Shown here: positions 12,658 through 21,883 of the stretch, piece after piece | Numbering within the stretch: position 1 is the first letter of the stretch | Layout of the letters: each line of letters starts with the position of its first letter | Origin: Azotobacter chroococcum | GTDB lineage: Bacteria > Pseudomonadota > Gammaproteobacteria > Pseudomonadales > Pseudomonadaceae | DNA: 64,000 bases | Assembly (NCBI RefSeq): GCF_004339665.1 | Contig: NZ_SMMU01000006.1 | Coordinates: forward strand, 50,616 to 114,615 | Direction of reading: 5' to 3' | Made by a program: the position numbers and the translations under genes | Notes under the pieces: generated by a model | What the model saw: only the letters and a program-made list of their open reading frames with translations | Told to the model about the DNA's origin: nothing | The model's database searches: none

Positions 12658-13980
12658 ATGTTGTTGGCGAGTGAGAATAAAGCCGCTCAGGACGAGCGCG
12701 ATCCTGTCCGCAATCTTGCTCCGCAACCGCGCACTGTCGCGGAAACCGGGCTGGCGGAGAATTTCCTGGCTGACCTGCTCTGCAAGCATCTGCACGATGC
12801 CGGCGTGCTGGATATGCCGCGGCTGGTGCAGCGCCTGGCACTGACCGGTCCTGTGCTGGAGGAGCTATTGGCCTTCCTGCGCAAGGAGGGGCGTGTCGAG
12901 GTGCTGGGGCAGGGCGGTGGTCAGGGTCTGCGCTATGGCCTGACCGAGCGCGGTCGCGCCTCGGCCAAGGATGCCCTGTTGCGCAGCGGCTATATCGGCC
13001 CGGCGCCCTTTCCAGTGGAGCGCTATCGTGAGCTGCTCAAGGCGCAGTCGGTGCACGGCTGCCAAGTCAATGCAGACAACCTGCGCGAGGCCTTCACGGG
13101 CACCGTGATGCGCGACGGGCTGCTCGACCAGCTCGGCCCGGCGATGAATTCCGGGCGGGCGATCATGATCTATGGGCCACCCGGCACCGGCAAGACCTAT
13201 ATCAGCCAGCGGCTGATCCGCCTGCTCCGCGAGGCGATCTGGATTCCCCATGCCATCGCCATCAACGAGGCGGTAGTGGAGATCTTCGATCCCCAGCTGC
13301 ATCAGCCGCTTGCCCAGGGTGAGCCGCGCACCCTGCGCCTCGACGAGGGCGTCGACCGCCGCCTGGTGCAGTGCCGCCGGCCGATCGTGATCACCGGCGG
13401 CGAGCTGACCATGGACATGCTGGACATCCGCTTCGATCCGCACTGCCGCCAGTACCAGGCGCCGCTGCAGCTCAAGGCGAGCAACGGCATCTTCATCATC
13501 GACGACCTCGGCCGCCAGCGCATGGCGCCGGTGGAGCTGTTCAATCGCTGGATCGTGCCCATGGAGGAAAAGAAGGACTTCCTCAACCTCGGCGGCGGCC
13601 GCCACTGCGAGGTGCCTTTCGATCTGGTGCTGGTGTTCTCCACCAACCTCAATCCGCTGGAGCTGGCCGACGAGGCCTTCCTCCGGCGCATCGGCTACAA
13701 GCTGCATTTCGACTACCTGCAGCCGGACGAGTACCGGCAGATCTGGCGCCAGGAGTGCGACAAGCTCGGCACGCCCTACGATCCCGACGTGGTGGATTTC
13801 GTCATCGAGCGCCTGCACAGGGCGGAAAGTCGCCCTCTGCTGCCCTGCCATCCCCGCGACCTGCTGAACATGGCGCTGGATTTCCAGCGCTACCAAGGCG
13901 CGGACGGCAGGCAACCCCTCACGCCACCGACACTGACCTGGGCCTGGCGCAACTACTTCGTCACCCTGGCCACCCACTGA
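12658..13980 (+). CDS. AAA+ ATPase with N-terminal winged-helix-like domain
   Basis: A 440-residue protein not part of the minimal Tad set. The first 100 residues look like a winged-helix module (LADLLCKHLHDAGVLDMPRL, then EELLAFLRKEGRVEVLG). The AAA+ core has Walker A GPPGTGKTY, Walker B FIIDDLGRQ, a sensor-1-like LVLVFSTNLNPLEL and an arginine-rich FLRRIGYKL segment, in a MoxR-like style. The gene lies between tadV and cpaB with gaps of only about 17 bases on each side, so it belongs to the operon. It may remodel a Tad component or link assembly to a signal; the function is unknown. Confidence 0.8.
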   Translation: MLLASENKAAQDERDPVRNLAPQPRTVAETGLAENFLADLLCKHLHDAGVLDMPRLVQRLALTGPVLEELLAFLRKEGRVEVLGQGGGQGLRYGLTERGRASAKDALLRSGYIGPAPFPVERYRELLKAQSVHGCQVNADNLREAFTGTVMRDGLLDQLGPAMNSGRAIMIYGPPGTGKTYISQRLIRLLREAIWIPHAIAINEAVVEIFDPQLHQPLAQGEPRTLRLDEGVDRRLVQCRRPIVITGGELTMDMLDIRFDPHCRQYQAPLQLKASNGIFIIDDLGRQRMAPVELFNRWIVPMEEKKDFLNLGGGRHCEVPFDLVLVFSTNLNPLELADEAFLRRIGYKLHFDYLQPDEYRQIWRQECDKLGTPYDPDVVDFVIERLHRAESRPLLPCHPRDLLNMALDFQRYQGADGRQPLTPPTLTWAWRNYFVTLATH

Positions 13981-13996
13981 ACGGGGAGACACCGCA

Positions 13997-14809
13997 ATGA
14001 CCTCGCGTACCCTGACACTGATCGGACTGTCCCTGCTGCTCGGCCTGGGCGCCGCCTGGCTGGCCAACAGCTGGCTGAGCAGCCGTCTGGATGTCAAGCC
14101 GGACGACAACCTGCAGAGCGTGGTGGTGGCCAGCCTGGAAATTCCCTTCGGGCAGATGGTCGAGGCTCAACACGTCACCCTGGTGCGCCTGCCCAAGGGC
14201 ACGGTGCCGGAAGACTCCTTCGACGCCATCGAGAAGGTCGTCGGCAAGATCGCCACCTTCGACACGCTGCGCGGCGACATCCTGCGCGCTGCCCGCCTGG
14301 CCGAACACCTCGGCGGCAGCACCCTGGCCTCGCTGATCGAGAAGGACAAGCGCGCCATTACCGTGCGGGTGGACGACGTGGTCGGGGTCGGCGGCTTCCT
14401 CCTGCCGGGCAACCGCGTCGACGTGCTGGCCACCAAGCGTGGCGGCGGTCGCGACGAGGCCAAGGCGGAAACCATCCTTGAGGACCTGCGCGTGCTGGCC
14501 GTGGACCAGACCGCCAGCACCGACAAGACCCAGCCGGTGGTAGTGCGCGCGGTGACCCTGGAGATGACCCCGGCCGAAGCGGAAACCCTGGTCAAGGCGC
14601 AGACCGAAGGCAGCCTGCAACTGGCCCTGCGCAACCCGCTGGACAATCAGAAGAAACCGGAAAACCCGACCGTGGTGGCCGTTCCTCCGGTTCCGCTCCG
14701 TGTGCCCGCGCCCAAGCCGGTGGTGCGCCGCAGCACCGGCAGCGCCCCCAACTGGGGCGCCGTCACCATCATTCGCGGTACCGCGATGGAACAGGCCAGG
14801 GTTCGCTGA
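13997..14809 (+). CDS. cpaB: Tad pilus assembly protein CpaB/RcpC
   Basis: A 270-residue periplasmic protein anchored by an N-terminal helix (LTLIGLSLLLGLGAAWLAN). A SAF domain follows at about residues 35-100 (VVVASLEIPFGQMVEAQHVTLVRLPKGT), then the RcpC/CpaB domain (VDDVVGVGGFLLPGNRVDVLAT). CpaB proteins associate with the outer-membrane secretin and modify or gate it. A proline-rich tail (VPPVPLRVPAPKPVV) ends the protein. The start has a GGGGAGAC ribosome-binding site. The gene lies directly before the secretin gene, the standard order in Tad operons. Confidence 0.93.
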   Translation: MTSRTLTLIGLSLLLGLGAAWLANSWLSSRLDVKPDDNLQSVVVASLEIPFGQMVEAQHVTLVRLPKGTVPEDSFDAIEKVVGKIATFDTLRGDILRAARLAEHLGGSTLASLIEKDKRAITVRVDDVVGVGGFLLPGNRVDVLATKRGGGRDEAKAETILEDLRVLAVDQTASTDKTQPVVVRAVTLEMTPAEAETLVKAQTEGSLQLALRNPLDNQKKPENPTVVAVPPVPLRVPAPKPVVRRSTGSAPNWGAVTIIRGTAMEQARVR

Positions 14810-14839
14810 GTCCGGCAGTCATTCGATAAGGAGTCGTAC

Positions 14840-16351
14840 ATGGATAGCATCCGCAGACTGTGCTCGGGCCTGCTGTCGGCCCTGGGCGCTGGCTTACTGC
14901 TGGTTTCCGCCGATCTGGCTGCCGAGCCGCCCGCCGTCACCGCCATGCCGGCGGCGAATGTCGGCAGCATCCAGGTGCCGATCTACAAGTCGCGGGTGCT
15001 GACCACACGCGCCCCGGTGAAGAAGATTTCCGTTGGCAATCCGGAGATCGCCGACATCCTGGTCACCAGTCCGAACCAGTTGTATCTGCTCGGCCGTTCC
15101 CTGGGCAGCACCAACGTGCTGCTCTGGGACGGCCGTGATCAGTTGATCGATACCCTGGATCTCGAAGTGGTGCACGATCTCGGCGGCCTGAAGGCCAAGC
15201 TGCACGAGCTGATGCCCAACGAGCAGATCTCCGTGTTCAGTTCCCAGGGCGGCCTGGTGCTGCGCGGCCAGGTCAGCAGCGCCGCGGCCATGGACACCGC
15301 GGTGAAGCTGGCCAAGACCTACGCCGCCCAGGCGCAAAGCATCATCCAGGGCGAGGGGGAGGCCGCCAAGACCAGTCCTACCAAGAATCTGGATGTCATC
15401 AACCTGCTCACCATCGGCGGCAGCCAGCAGGTGATGTTGGAGGTCAAGGTCGCGGAAGTGCAGCGCAGCCTGATGAAGAGCATCGACATGCGCTTCAACG
15501 CCCTTGACTTCGGCTCCTCCAGCCGCTGGAAGACCGGCGCCTACAACGGCGGCTCCAGCCTGGGCTTCGACGAGGACGGCCTGGTCAACCCGACCAGCCT
15601 GTTCGGCGACGGTCGGGGCATCTTCGGCCAGTTCCTGTCCGAAAACTTCCTCTTCAACGTGACCCTGGAGGCGGCCAAGGACAACGGTTCGGCCAAGGTG
15701 CTGGCCGAGCCCACCCTGACCACCCTGAGCGGGCAGCAGGCGGAGTTCATTTCCGGCGGCGAATTCCCGGTGCCGGTCACCGAGGACGAGGGCATCACCA
15801 TCGAGTACAAGGAGTACGGCGTCGGGGTGAAATTCGTGCCGGTGGTGATGGACTCGGGGCGCATCAATCTCAACCTGAACGTCATGGTGAGCGAACTCAC
15901 CAACACCAATGCGGTAGTCATGGACACGGGGGTGAATGGCTCTTCCAGCGCCTCGCGCGTAAGCCAGACGATCCCTTCGCTGACCAAGCGCAGCTCGCAG
16001 ACCACGGTGGAGCTGGGCAACGGCCAGACCATCGCCATCGCCGGCCTGATCAGCGAGAGCACCCGCGATTACGTCAGCCGTTTCCCCGGGCTCGGCGACA
16101 TTCCTGTGCTCGGCCACCTGTTCCGCAGCCAGCAGTTCATCAACGGCGAAACCGAACTGGTGATCCTGGTAACCCCGCATCTGGCCAAACCGGTGGACGC
16201 CCGCACGGTCAGCCTGCCCACCGACCGCTTCGTCGAACCCAGCGACCAGGAGTTCTACCTGCTCGGCAAGACCAAGGGCAGCGGGCTCGGCCGCCAGGTT
16301 CCGGTCAGCCTGGGCGTAACTGAAGGCCGCTTCGGCCACGATCTCGACTGA
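14840..16351 (+). CDS. rcpA: Tad secretin RcpA/CpaC
   Basis: The outer-membrane channel of the Flp pilus, 503 residues. A signal peptide ends near AAEPPAVTA. The N-terminal secretin domain (VPIYKSRVLTTRAPVKKISVGNPEIADILV) is followed by a BON-like segment (GLVLRGQVSSAAAMDTAVKLA) and the C-terminal secretin domain with VLAEPTLTTLSGQQAEFISGGEFPVPV and the family ending ETELVILVTPHLAKPV. A stem-loop repeat region follows before the next gene, which could lower expression of the downstream genes relative to rcpA. Confidence 0.95.
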   Translation: MDSIRRLCSGLLSALGAGLLLVSADLAAEPPAVTAMPAANVGSIQVPIYKSRVLTTRAPVKKISVGNPEIADILVTSPNQLYLLGRSLGSTNVLLWDGRDQLIDTLDLEVVHDLGGLKAKLHELMPNEQISVFSSQGGLVLRGQVSSAAAMDTAVKLAKTYAAQAQSIIQGEGEAAKTSPTKNLDVINLLTIGGSQQVMLEVKVAEVQRSLMKSIDMRFNALDFGSSSRWKTGAYNGGSSLGFDEDGLVNPTSLFGDGRGIFGQFLSENFLFNVTLEAAKDNGSAKVLAEPTLTTLSGQQAEFISGGEFPVPVTEDEGITIEYKEYGVGVKFVPVVMDSGRINLNLNVMVSELTNTNAVVMDTGVNGSSSASRVSQTIPSLTKRSSQTTVELGNGQTIAIAGLISESTRDYVSRFPGLGDIPVLGHLFRSQQFINGETELVILVTPHLAKPVDARTVSLPTDRFVEPSDQEFYLLGKTKGSGLGRQVPVSLGVTEGRFGHDLD

Positions 16352-16356
16352 CGCCC

Positions 16357-16446
16357 TTGCTCTCTCCCTTTCGAGAGAGATGAGCAGGGAGGGGTTGCAG
16401 CACTCCCTCTCCCCTTGGGGAGGAGGCCGGAGCGAGGGGGAGAGTC
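16357..16446 (+). repeat. Two stem-loop repeats after rcpA
   Basis: Directly downstream of rcpA are two stem-loops. One is CTCTCTC/GAGAGAG around 16361-16380. The other is a longer hairpin built from CCCTCTCCCC / GGGGAGG, with outer ACTCCC and GGGGGAGAGT arms, at about 16401-16446. A related CTCTCCC/GGGAGAG hairpin occurs after ybaB at 28086. These look like dispersed intergenic repeats that may also attenuate transcription inside the Tad operon. Confidence 0.5.
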
Positions 16447-16484
16447 CTTCGCTCCAGCCCAGAACACCACAGGAGACAAACCAC

Positions 16485-16781
16485 ATGAAAGCCATGCTTC
16501 CCCTTTCCCTCCTGCTGCTGGCCACGGCCGGCTGCATGCACTTCGAGGAAGGCCGGGTCGGCCCGCTGGGCACCAGCGTCTACGAGACCCACTACCAGCA
16601 GATCGCCGACAAGCGCCAGGCCGCCAACCCGGGCACCGAAGTTTCCCCGACCGGCATCGACGGCCCGCTCACCGAGACCGTGCTGGACGGCTTCCGCGGG
16701 GTGACCGGCAACGCCAAGCAGGTTTCTCAGCCCATTCAGATCAATGTGGAAAGCGGAAGCGGCGGCAGCGGAGGAAACTGA
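16485..16781 (+). CDS. Small lipoprotein of Tad locus
   Basis: A 98-residue lipoprotein precursor. The leader MKAMLPLSLLLLATAGC carries the lipobox ATAGC, giving a mature lipid-modified cysteine at residue 17. The mature part is hydrophilic and ends in a Gly/Ser-rich tail (ESGSGGSGGN). It occupies the position where other Tad clusters encode small outer-membrane lipoproteins such as RcpB or a TadD partner, but I see no specific family signature. The start at ATG 16485 follows CAGGAGACAAACCAC. The TadG-like gene begins two bases after its stop codon, which suggests co-translation. Confidence 0.75.
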   Translation: MKAMLPLSLLLLATAGCMHFEEGRVGPLGTSVYETHYQQIADKRQAANPGTEVSPTGIDGPLTETVLDGFRGVTGNAKQVSQPIQINVESGSGGSGGN

Positions 16782-16783
16782 TC

Positions 16784-18178
16784 ATGAAGCAGCGCCGTCA
16801 GCACTCTTTCAAGGCTTTGCCCCGGAATCAACAAGGGGCGGTACTTATTCTCGTTGTGGTCGCCATGACCGCAATTCTGATGATGGCCGCCCTGGCTCTG
16901 GATGGCGGGCACATGCTGATGAACAAGGCGCGCCTGCAGAATGCGGTGGATGCGGCGGCGTTGAGTGGGGCGAAGACATTGAGTCGCCTGGAGGGTGACA
17001 AAAGCGATGACTGTTTCGAGGCCGAAAAGGCAGCGCTGGCGACCTTCACGCTCAATGCAAGAGCGCCTGGCAACGAAGAGCTGCTCAAGGCTATGGGCAC
17101 GGGGAATGATGCGGCCGCCGCTTTTGTCATGGTTAAGTTCGCCCCCAGCGTTTATGGTGACGACGATCATTCCTTTTATGGGTTTTCATCCTGTAATGAG
17201 GAAACACCAGCACGCTATGTGCAGGTGTCGGTACCCAGTTATGGCCTGGCCGAGTTTTTTTGGGGGGTCTTTGGCGATGATTTGGGTGACAAGACCGTTG
17301 CCGCCGTCGCGACCGCCGGCCCCAGCCCTACCGCAGCCCCCTGTGATCTGGCGCCGATCGTGGTCTGTGGTGTCGATACTCCTGGTACCTACTTTGGTTA
17401 TGAGTTCGGTGATCTGGAGGTACTGAAAACTGCTGCAAATGATGAAAGCTTGGCCAATGGTAATTATCAGTTGCTCGATTTCGGCTCCGGTGCCAGTACG
17501 GTGGGCGACCTGATGGCCGGGGGGGGGCATACCTGTCCTCTGGTGGGAGAAAATGTCACGACCAAGCCTGGTAATACCGTAGGGCAGGCCATTTCCGGTT
17601 TGAATACCAGGTTTGGAGATTATACGGGCGATTTCAAAAAGAGCGCAGATGATTATCCACCGGATTATGTCATCACCTATTCGAAAGAGGGGGGGGGGGC
17701 CGCGCTGGAGCTGAGCGATACGGGCGTTATCAAGTATGCGGGTACTGACTTTTCGGTGCAGTCGGACGCAGACGGAAATATCTATTATTCGCCGGATGGC
17801 TCCACGAAGATCGACTTGTTGGATTATCATGATTGGAAAAATGCTTCCGATACCTGTGTGGCCAATAATGGAGTTGGCTGTACTGCAGATGGTGCATTCG
17901 AGCGTCGTGTTCTCAAGGTGGTCGTCGGTAACTGTGCTGGTTTGAAAGGTGGGGCCACCCAGATCCCGGTTCTTGGATTTGGCTGTTTCTTCTTGGTCCA
18001 GCCTGGGATTCACGCAGGCGGTGATGCTCAGATATATGGGCAATTCATCAAGGAGTGTGAGGGGGATGGTGTGGCCGGGCCAACTCCGGCAACGGATGTC
18101 GGTCCGCAAATTATTCAGTTGTACAAGACCTATATCAAGCGCCCCGATGGCTCATGGGAGGCTAGTACTGACTCTTAG
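16784..18178 (+). CDS. tadG: TadG-like pseudopilin with poly-G tracts
   Basis: A 464-residue protein with the TadG N-terminus: basic start, then QQGAVLILVVVAMTAILMMAALALDGGHMLMNKARLQNAVDAAALSGAK. This is a TadE-like hydrophobic helix followed by the domain shared with putative Flp pilus-assembly TadG proteins. The extracytoplasmic remainder is Asp/Gly/Thr-rich with several cysteines and no recognised domain. Start ATG 16784 follows GAGGAAACTG. It is unusual in carrying long homopolymers inside the coding region: seven T then six G near 17256-17268, nine G at 17519-17527 and eleven G at 17689-17699. In the frame given it is open throughout. Base composition is lower in GC than that of tadZ-tadC. 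Confidence 0.82.
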   Translation: MKQRRQHSFKALPRNQQGAVLILVVVAMTAILMMAALALDGGHMLMNKARLQNAVDAAALSGAKTLSRLEGDKSDDCFEAEKAALATFTLNARAPGNEELLKAMGTGNDAAAAFVMVKFAPSVYGDDDHSFYGFSSCNEETPARYVQVSVPSYGLAEFFWGVFGDDLGDKTVAAVATAGPSPTAAPCDLAPIVVCGVDTPGTYFGYEFGDLEVLKTAANDESLANGNYQLLDFGSGASTVGDLMAGGGHTCPLVGENVTTKPGNTVGQAISGLNTRFGDYTGDFKKSADDYPPDYVITYSKEGGGAALELSDTGVIKYAGTDFSVQSDADGNIYYSPDGSTKIDLLDYHDWKNASDTCVANNGVGCTADGAFERRVLKVVVGNCAGLKGGATQIPVLGFGCFFLVQPGIHAGGDAQIYGQFIKECEGDGVAGPTPATDVGPQIIQLYKTYIKRPDGSWEASTDS

Positions 18179-18243
18179 TTTCAGGAAGGGTAAGTTGTGT
18201 TTTGCCTATGGCTCAAGAGGCTTCAACGAGGGGCAGCTACAAT

Positions 18244-18714
18244 ATGAGGCGACGTGAATTAAAACTGGCTAGAGCCCAGCGCGGAGTGGCTATAGTGGAG
18301 TTTGCCATCGCCTTGCCATTGCTTCTGCTTTTGCTTCTGGCTGTCGCCGAGTTTGGGCGGATGCTCTACCACTACAACAGCCTGATGCAGGCCAGTCGCG
18401 ATGCGAGCCGCTATGTCGCCGGGCAGGCGTGGAATAGTACTCTGGGGGAGATTGAGCTTGCCGATGCGCTGATGACGCAGACCCGAAACATCGCGGTATA
18501 TGGTTTGCCTGTTGTCTCCAGTACGCCAGCCGTGCCGGATCTGACGACCGATCAGGTTAGCGTTGCAGTTGAGCCTGGTACTTCCGATCATATCAGAGTC
18601 AGTATCAGCTATGACTTCCAGCCAGTGATCGGTGATAGCATTCCAGCTTTCATAGGGAAGGAAATTTCGCTGCGGGTTACTCTGGTCGCTACCACTGTGA
18701 TGAGGGTGCTGTGA
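18244..18714 (+). CDS. tadE: TadE-like pseudopilin
   Basis: A 156-residue minor pseudopilin. RAQRGVAIVEFAIALPLLLLLLLAVAEFGRMLYHYNSLMQASRDASRY is the TadE signature: processing site after Gly, Glu5 in VAIVEF, a hydrophobic helix and the conserved FGRM and ASRDASRY segments. I choose ATG 18244 over the upstream TTG 18202 and ATG 18208 because GAGGGG lies at a usable distance. Its stop codon overlaps the next start (TGATG at 18712-18716). Like TadF and TadG it probably initiates or caps the Flp pilus. Confidence 0.88.
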   Translation: MRRRELKLARAQRGVAIVEFAIALPLLLLLLLAVAEFGRMLYHYNSLMQASRDASRYVAGQAWNSTLGEIELADALMTQTRNIAVYGLPVVSSTPAVPDLTTDQVSVAVEPGTSDHIRVSISYDFQPVIGDSIPAFIGKEISLRVTLVATTVMRVL

Positions 18715-19223
18715 TGAGGCGGAAGGGTATGCAGGGAGTTTATGTGGTGGAGTTTGCCATCGTCGGCCTGTTGCTGTTCGTGTTGTTGTTCGGCGTGCTG
18801 GAAATGGGGCGGCTGTATTTCACGGTCAATACCATGGACGAAGTGGTTCGGCGCGGGGCAAGACTGGCAGCAGTCTGCAATATTCAGGATGTGCGGATTT
18901 TGCGCCGGGCGATCTTCAATGAGGCGGAGGCTACCAGTAGTAGTTCGCTGATCAGCGGTCTGGAAACTTCCGATCTGCAACTGGAGTACTTCGACAAGGA
19001 TGGCAATCCAGTGACCGCTCCAAGTGATCTCACTAGTGCCACGGGCTTTCGCGCCATTCGTTTCGTCCGTCTGCGAGTGGTGAAATTCCCCTTCAATCTG
19101 CTTATTCCGATACCAGGATTCGACGGAGCCATCACCCTGCCGACATTCCAGTCGACCCTGCCCCGTGAAAGCCTTGGCCGCCATGCAGAAAGTGGTGTGA
19201 CGCCGGAGATAACCCCATGCTGA
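18714..19223 (+). CDS. tadF: Second TadE/TadF-like pseudopilin
   Basis: A 169-residue pseudopilin with QGVYVVEFAIVGLLLFVLLFGVLEMGRLYFTVNTMDEVVRRGARLAAV: a peptidase site before VYVVEF, a hydrophobic helix, EMGRL and the conserved RRGARLAA segment. It is a paralogue-like partner of the preceding tadE and is translationally coupled to it. Whether to call it TadE or TadF is arbitrary from sequence alone; it is the second of the pair. tadZ follows after 16 bases. Confidence 0.85.
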   Translation: MRRKGMQGVYVVEFAIVGLLLFVLLFGVLEMGRLYFTVNTMDEVVRRGARLAAVCNIQDVRILRRAIFNEAEATSSSSLISGLETSDLQLEYFDKDGNPVTAPSDLTSATGFRAIRFVRLRVVKFPFNLLIPIPGFDGAITLPTFQSTLPRESLGRHAESGVTPEITPC

Positions 19224-19239
19224 AGTCCAGGAAACCATC

Positions 19240-20451
19240 ATGACCAGCCTTTCCAGAAAGCAGGCCCTGAGCCTCCTGATCAGCAGCCGCGATGCCGAGT
19301 CCCTGCAGCACCTGCAGGCGCTCTGCCAGGACCTACCCGAGTTGCAGGTGACCACCCGCCTGGTGAGCAACGGACACACCGACCCACTATATGGACTGGA
19401 ACGGATGCCCGATCTGCTGCTGCTGCGGGTCAGCCACCTGTGGCGCGAGGAACTGGCGGCCTTGTTGCAGCGTCCGGCCCACGAGCGTCCGCCGCTGCTG
19501 GTCTGCGGTCCGCTGGAGGAGCGCGAGGGGATGCGCCTGGCGATGCAGGCGGGCGCCCGCGATTTCCTGCCGGAGCCGGTCGAGCCGGGAGACCTGTTGC
19601 AGGCCCTGCAGCGCATGATCGACGAGGCGCGTCCGGTCGGCTCCATGGGGGCCGGTCGGTTGGTGGCGGTGATCAACGCCAAGGGCGGCTCGGGTGCCAC
19701 CATGCTCGCCTGCAACCTGGCCCAGCAGCTCAGCACCAGGGCCGGCAGCGTCCTGCTGCTGGACCTGGACCTGCAGTTCGGCAGCGTCGCCCATTACCTC
19801 GACGTGCTGGTGCAGCACAGCCATGTCGAGGTCCTGAAACAGGTCCAGGAGCTTGACAGCGTGGCCCTGCGCGGTTTCTGCACCCATTACAGTCCCAGCC
19901 TGCATGTGCTCGGCGGGCGTGCCGACGAGCTGTTCCTGCCCCAGGATGTCCAGGTCGAACAGCTGGAGGCCCTGCTCAGGCTGGCGCGCGAGAGCTACGA
20001 CTGGGTGGTGGTCGACCTGCCGCGGCAGATCGATCATCTCTCCGGCACCGTGCTGGAGCAGGCCGACCAGGTTTACGTGCTGCTCCAGCAGAGCCTCAGC
20101 CATCTCAAGGACGGCAGCCGGCTGGTTCGCATCCTGCGCGACGAGCTGGGCGTGCAGGGCAATCGCCTGCAGGTGGTGGTCAACCGCTACGACAAGAATG
20201 CGCCCATCACCCCGCGGGATATCGAGGAGGCGCTGCGTTGCAGCGCGCCGCTGAAGCTGCCCAACGATTTCGCCGTGGTCAACGAAAGCCAGAATGCCGG
20301 CGTGCCGCTGGAGACCCACGCACCGCGTGCGCCCATCACCGCGGCGGTGCGCGAGCTGAGCCTGGAGCTGCTCGGGCATCGGGACGATGGCGAAAAGGGC
20401 CTGCTCAAGCGGGCTTTCGGGCGTTTCTTCAAGGGGGTGAGCCATGCTTAG
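19240..20451 (+). CDS. tadZ: Tad localisation ATPase TadZ/CpaE
   Basis: A 403-residue protein with an N-terminal receiver-like domain of about 130 residues ([41 protein letters not shown]) lacking a clear phospho-acceptor aspartate, then a ParA/MinD-like ATPase domain. The deviant Walker A is NAKGGSGAT near residues 147-154, and [15 protein letters not shown] is the switch region. TadZ/CpaE proteins place the Tad machine at the pole. The 3' end overlaps tadA by eight bases. Confidence 0.93.
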   Translation: MTSLSRKQALSLLISSRDAESLQHLQALCQDLPELQVTTRLVSNGHTDPLYGLERMPDLLLLRVSHLWREELAALLQRPAHERPPLLVCGPLEEREGMRLAMQAGARDFLPEPVEPGDLLQALQRMIDEARPVGSMGAGRLVAVINAKGGSGATMLACNLAQQLSTRAGSVLLLDLDLQFGSVAHYLDVLVQHSHVEVLKQVQELDSVALRGFCTHYSPSLHVLGGRADELFLPQDVQVEQLEALLRLARESYDWVVVDLPRQIDHLSGTVLEQADQVYVLLQQSLSHLKDGSRLVRILRDELGVQGNRLQVVVNRYDKNAPITPRDIEEALRCSAPLKLPNDFAVVNESQNAGVPLETHAPRAPITAAVRELSLELLGHRDDGEKGLLKRAFGRFFKGVSHA

Positions 20452-21883
20452 CGATTTTCGCAACCGCCTGCGCCAGACCGCAGGCAAGCCGGCCGCCGCG
20501 GCCAGGGCGCCGGAGCCCGAAGCCGCCGCGCCCGGCGAGGAGAAGCTGGCCTGGGAGGAGAGCGCTCCGGATGAAGTCTACGAGACCAGGACCCAGCTCA
20601 ATCCGGTGGAGACCGAATGGCGTGAGCGGATCTACCAGCAGTTGCTCAAGGTCATGGACCTGTCGTTGCTGGACTCCCTCGACGCGGCCGAGGCGGCACG
20701 GCAGATCCGCGACATCTGCCAGCACCTGCTGGACGACCATTCGGCGCCGGTGACCAGTTCCAGCCGCCAACTGATCATCAAGCAGATCACCGACGAGGTG
20801 CTCGGCCTCGGTCCGCTGGAGCCGCTGCTGGCCGACCGCAGCGTGTCGGATATCCTGGTCAACGGCCATGCCTCGGTGTATGTCGAGCGTTTCGGCAAGC
20901 TGCAGCGGACTGACGTGCGCTTTCGCGACGACCAGCATCTGCTGAACATCATCGACCGCATCGTCTCCAGTCTCGGCCGGCGCATCGACGAGTCCTCGCC
21001 GCTGGTGGACGCGCGTCTTAAGGATGGTTCGCGGGTCAACGCGATCATCCCGCCGCTGGCCATCGACGGTCCCAGCGTGTCGATCCGCCGCTTCAGCGTG
21101 GACCTGCTCAACAGCGACAGCCTGGTGCGGATGGGCGCCCTGACCCCGGCCATCGCGCTGGTGCTCAAGGCCATCGTCCGCGGTCGCCTCAACGTGCTGG
21201 TGTCCGGCGGCACCGGCACCGGCAAGACCACCATGCTCAACGTGCTGTCCAGCTTCATTCCGCACAACGAGCGCATCGTCACCATCGAGGACTCTGCCGA
21301 GCTGCAGCTGCAGCAGCCCCATGTGGTGCGCCTGGAAACCCGTCCGCCGAACATCGAGGGCCGCGGCGAGGTGAACCAGCGCGAGCTGGTGCGCAACAGC
21401 CTGCGGATGCGCCCCGACCGCATCGTCATCGGCGAGGTGCGCGGCGCCGAGGCGCTGGACATGCTGACGGCGATGAACACCGGCCACGACGGCTCGCTGA
21501 CCACCATCCATGCCAACACCCCGCGAGACGCCCTGGGGCGGGTCGAGAACATGGTGTCGATGACCGGCGCGACCTTCCCGATCAAGGCCCTGCGCCAGCA
21601 GATCGCCTCCGCCATCGACGTGGTGGTCCAGCTGGAGCGCCAGGAGGACGGCAAGCGAAAGGTGGTCAGCGTGCAGGAGATCAACGGCATGGAGGGCGAG
21701 ATCATCACCATGACTGAGATCTTCACCTTCGAGCGGCGCGGCATCGGCGAGAACGGCGAGGTGCTCGGCGACTTCCGGCCGACCGGCATGGTGCCGGCGT
21801 TCCGCGACGCGCTGGCCAAGCGCGGCATCGAGCTGCCGCTGAGCCTGTTCCGTCCCGACTGGATGGAGGCTGCGCAGCCATGA
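20444..21883 (+). CDS. tadA: Tad secretion ATPase TadA/CpaF
   Basis: The hexameric motor ATPase that powers Flp pilus assembly, 479 residues. Visible motifs are Walker [14 protein letters not shown] near residue 255, the Asp box ([13 protein letters not shown]), Walker B ([21 protein letters not shown]) and the His box ([20 protein letters not shown]). The start overlaps the end of tadZ, and the stop overlaps the tadB start (ATGA at 21880). All key residues are present, so the motor should be functional. Confidence 0.96.
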   Translation: MLSDFRNRLRQTAGKPAAAARAPEPEAAAPGEEKLAWEESAPDEVYETRTQLNPVETEWRERIYQQLLKVMDLSLLDSLDAAEAARQIRDICQHLLDDHSAPVTSSSRQLIIKQITDEVLGLGPLEPLLADRSVSDILVNGHASVYVERFGKLQRTDVRFRDDQHLLNIIDRIVSSLGRRIDESSPLVDARLKDGSRVNAIIPPLAIDGPSVSIRRFSVDLLNSDSLVRMGALTPAIALVLKAIVRGRLNVLVSGGTGTGKTTMLNVLSSFIPHNERIVTIEDSAELQLQQPHVVRLETRPPNIEGRGEVNQRELVRNSLRMRPDRIVIGEVRGAEALDMLTAMNTGHDGSLTTIHANTPRDALGRVENMVSMTGATFPIKALRQQIASAIDVVVQLERQEDGKRKVVSVQEINGMEGEIITMTEIFTFERRGIGENGEVLGDFRPTGMVPAFRDALAKRGIELPLSLFRPDWMEAAQP

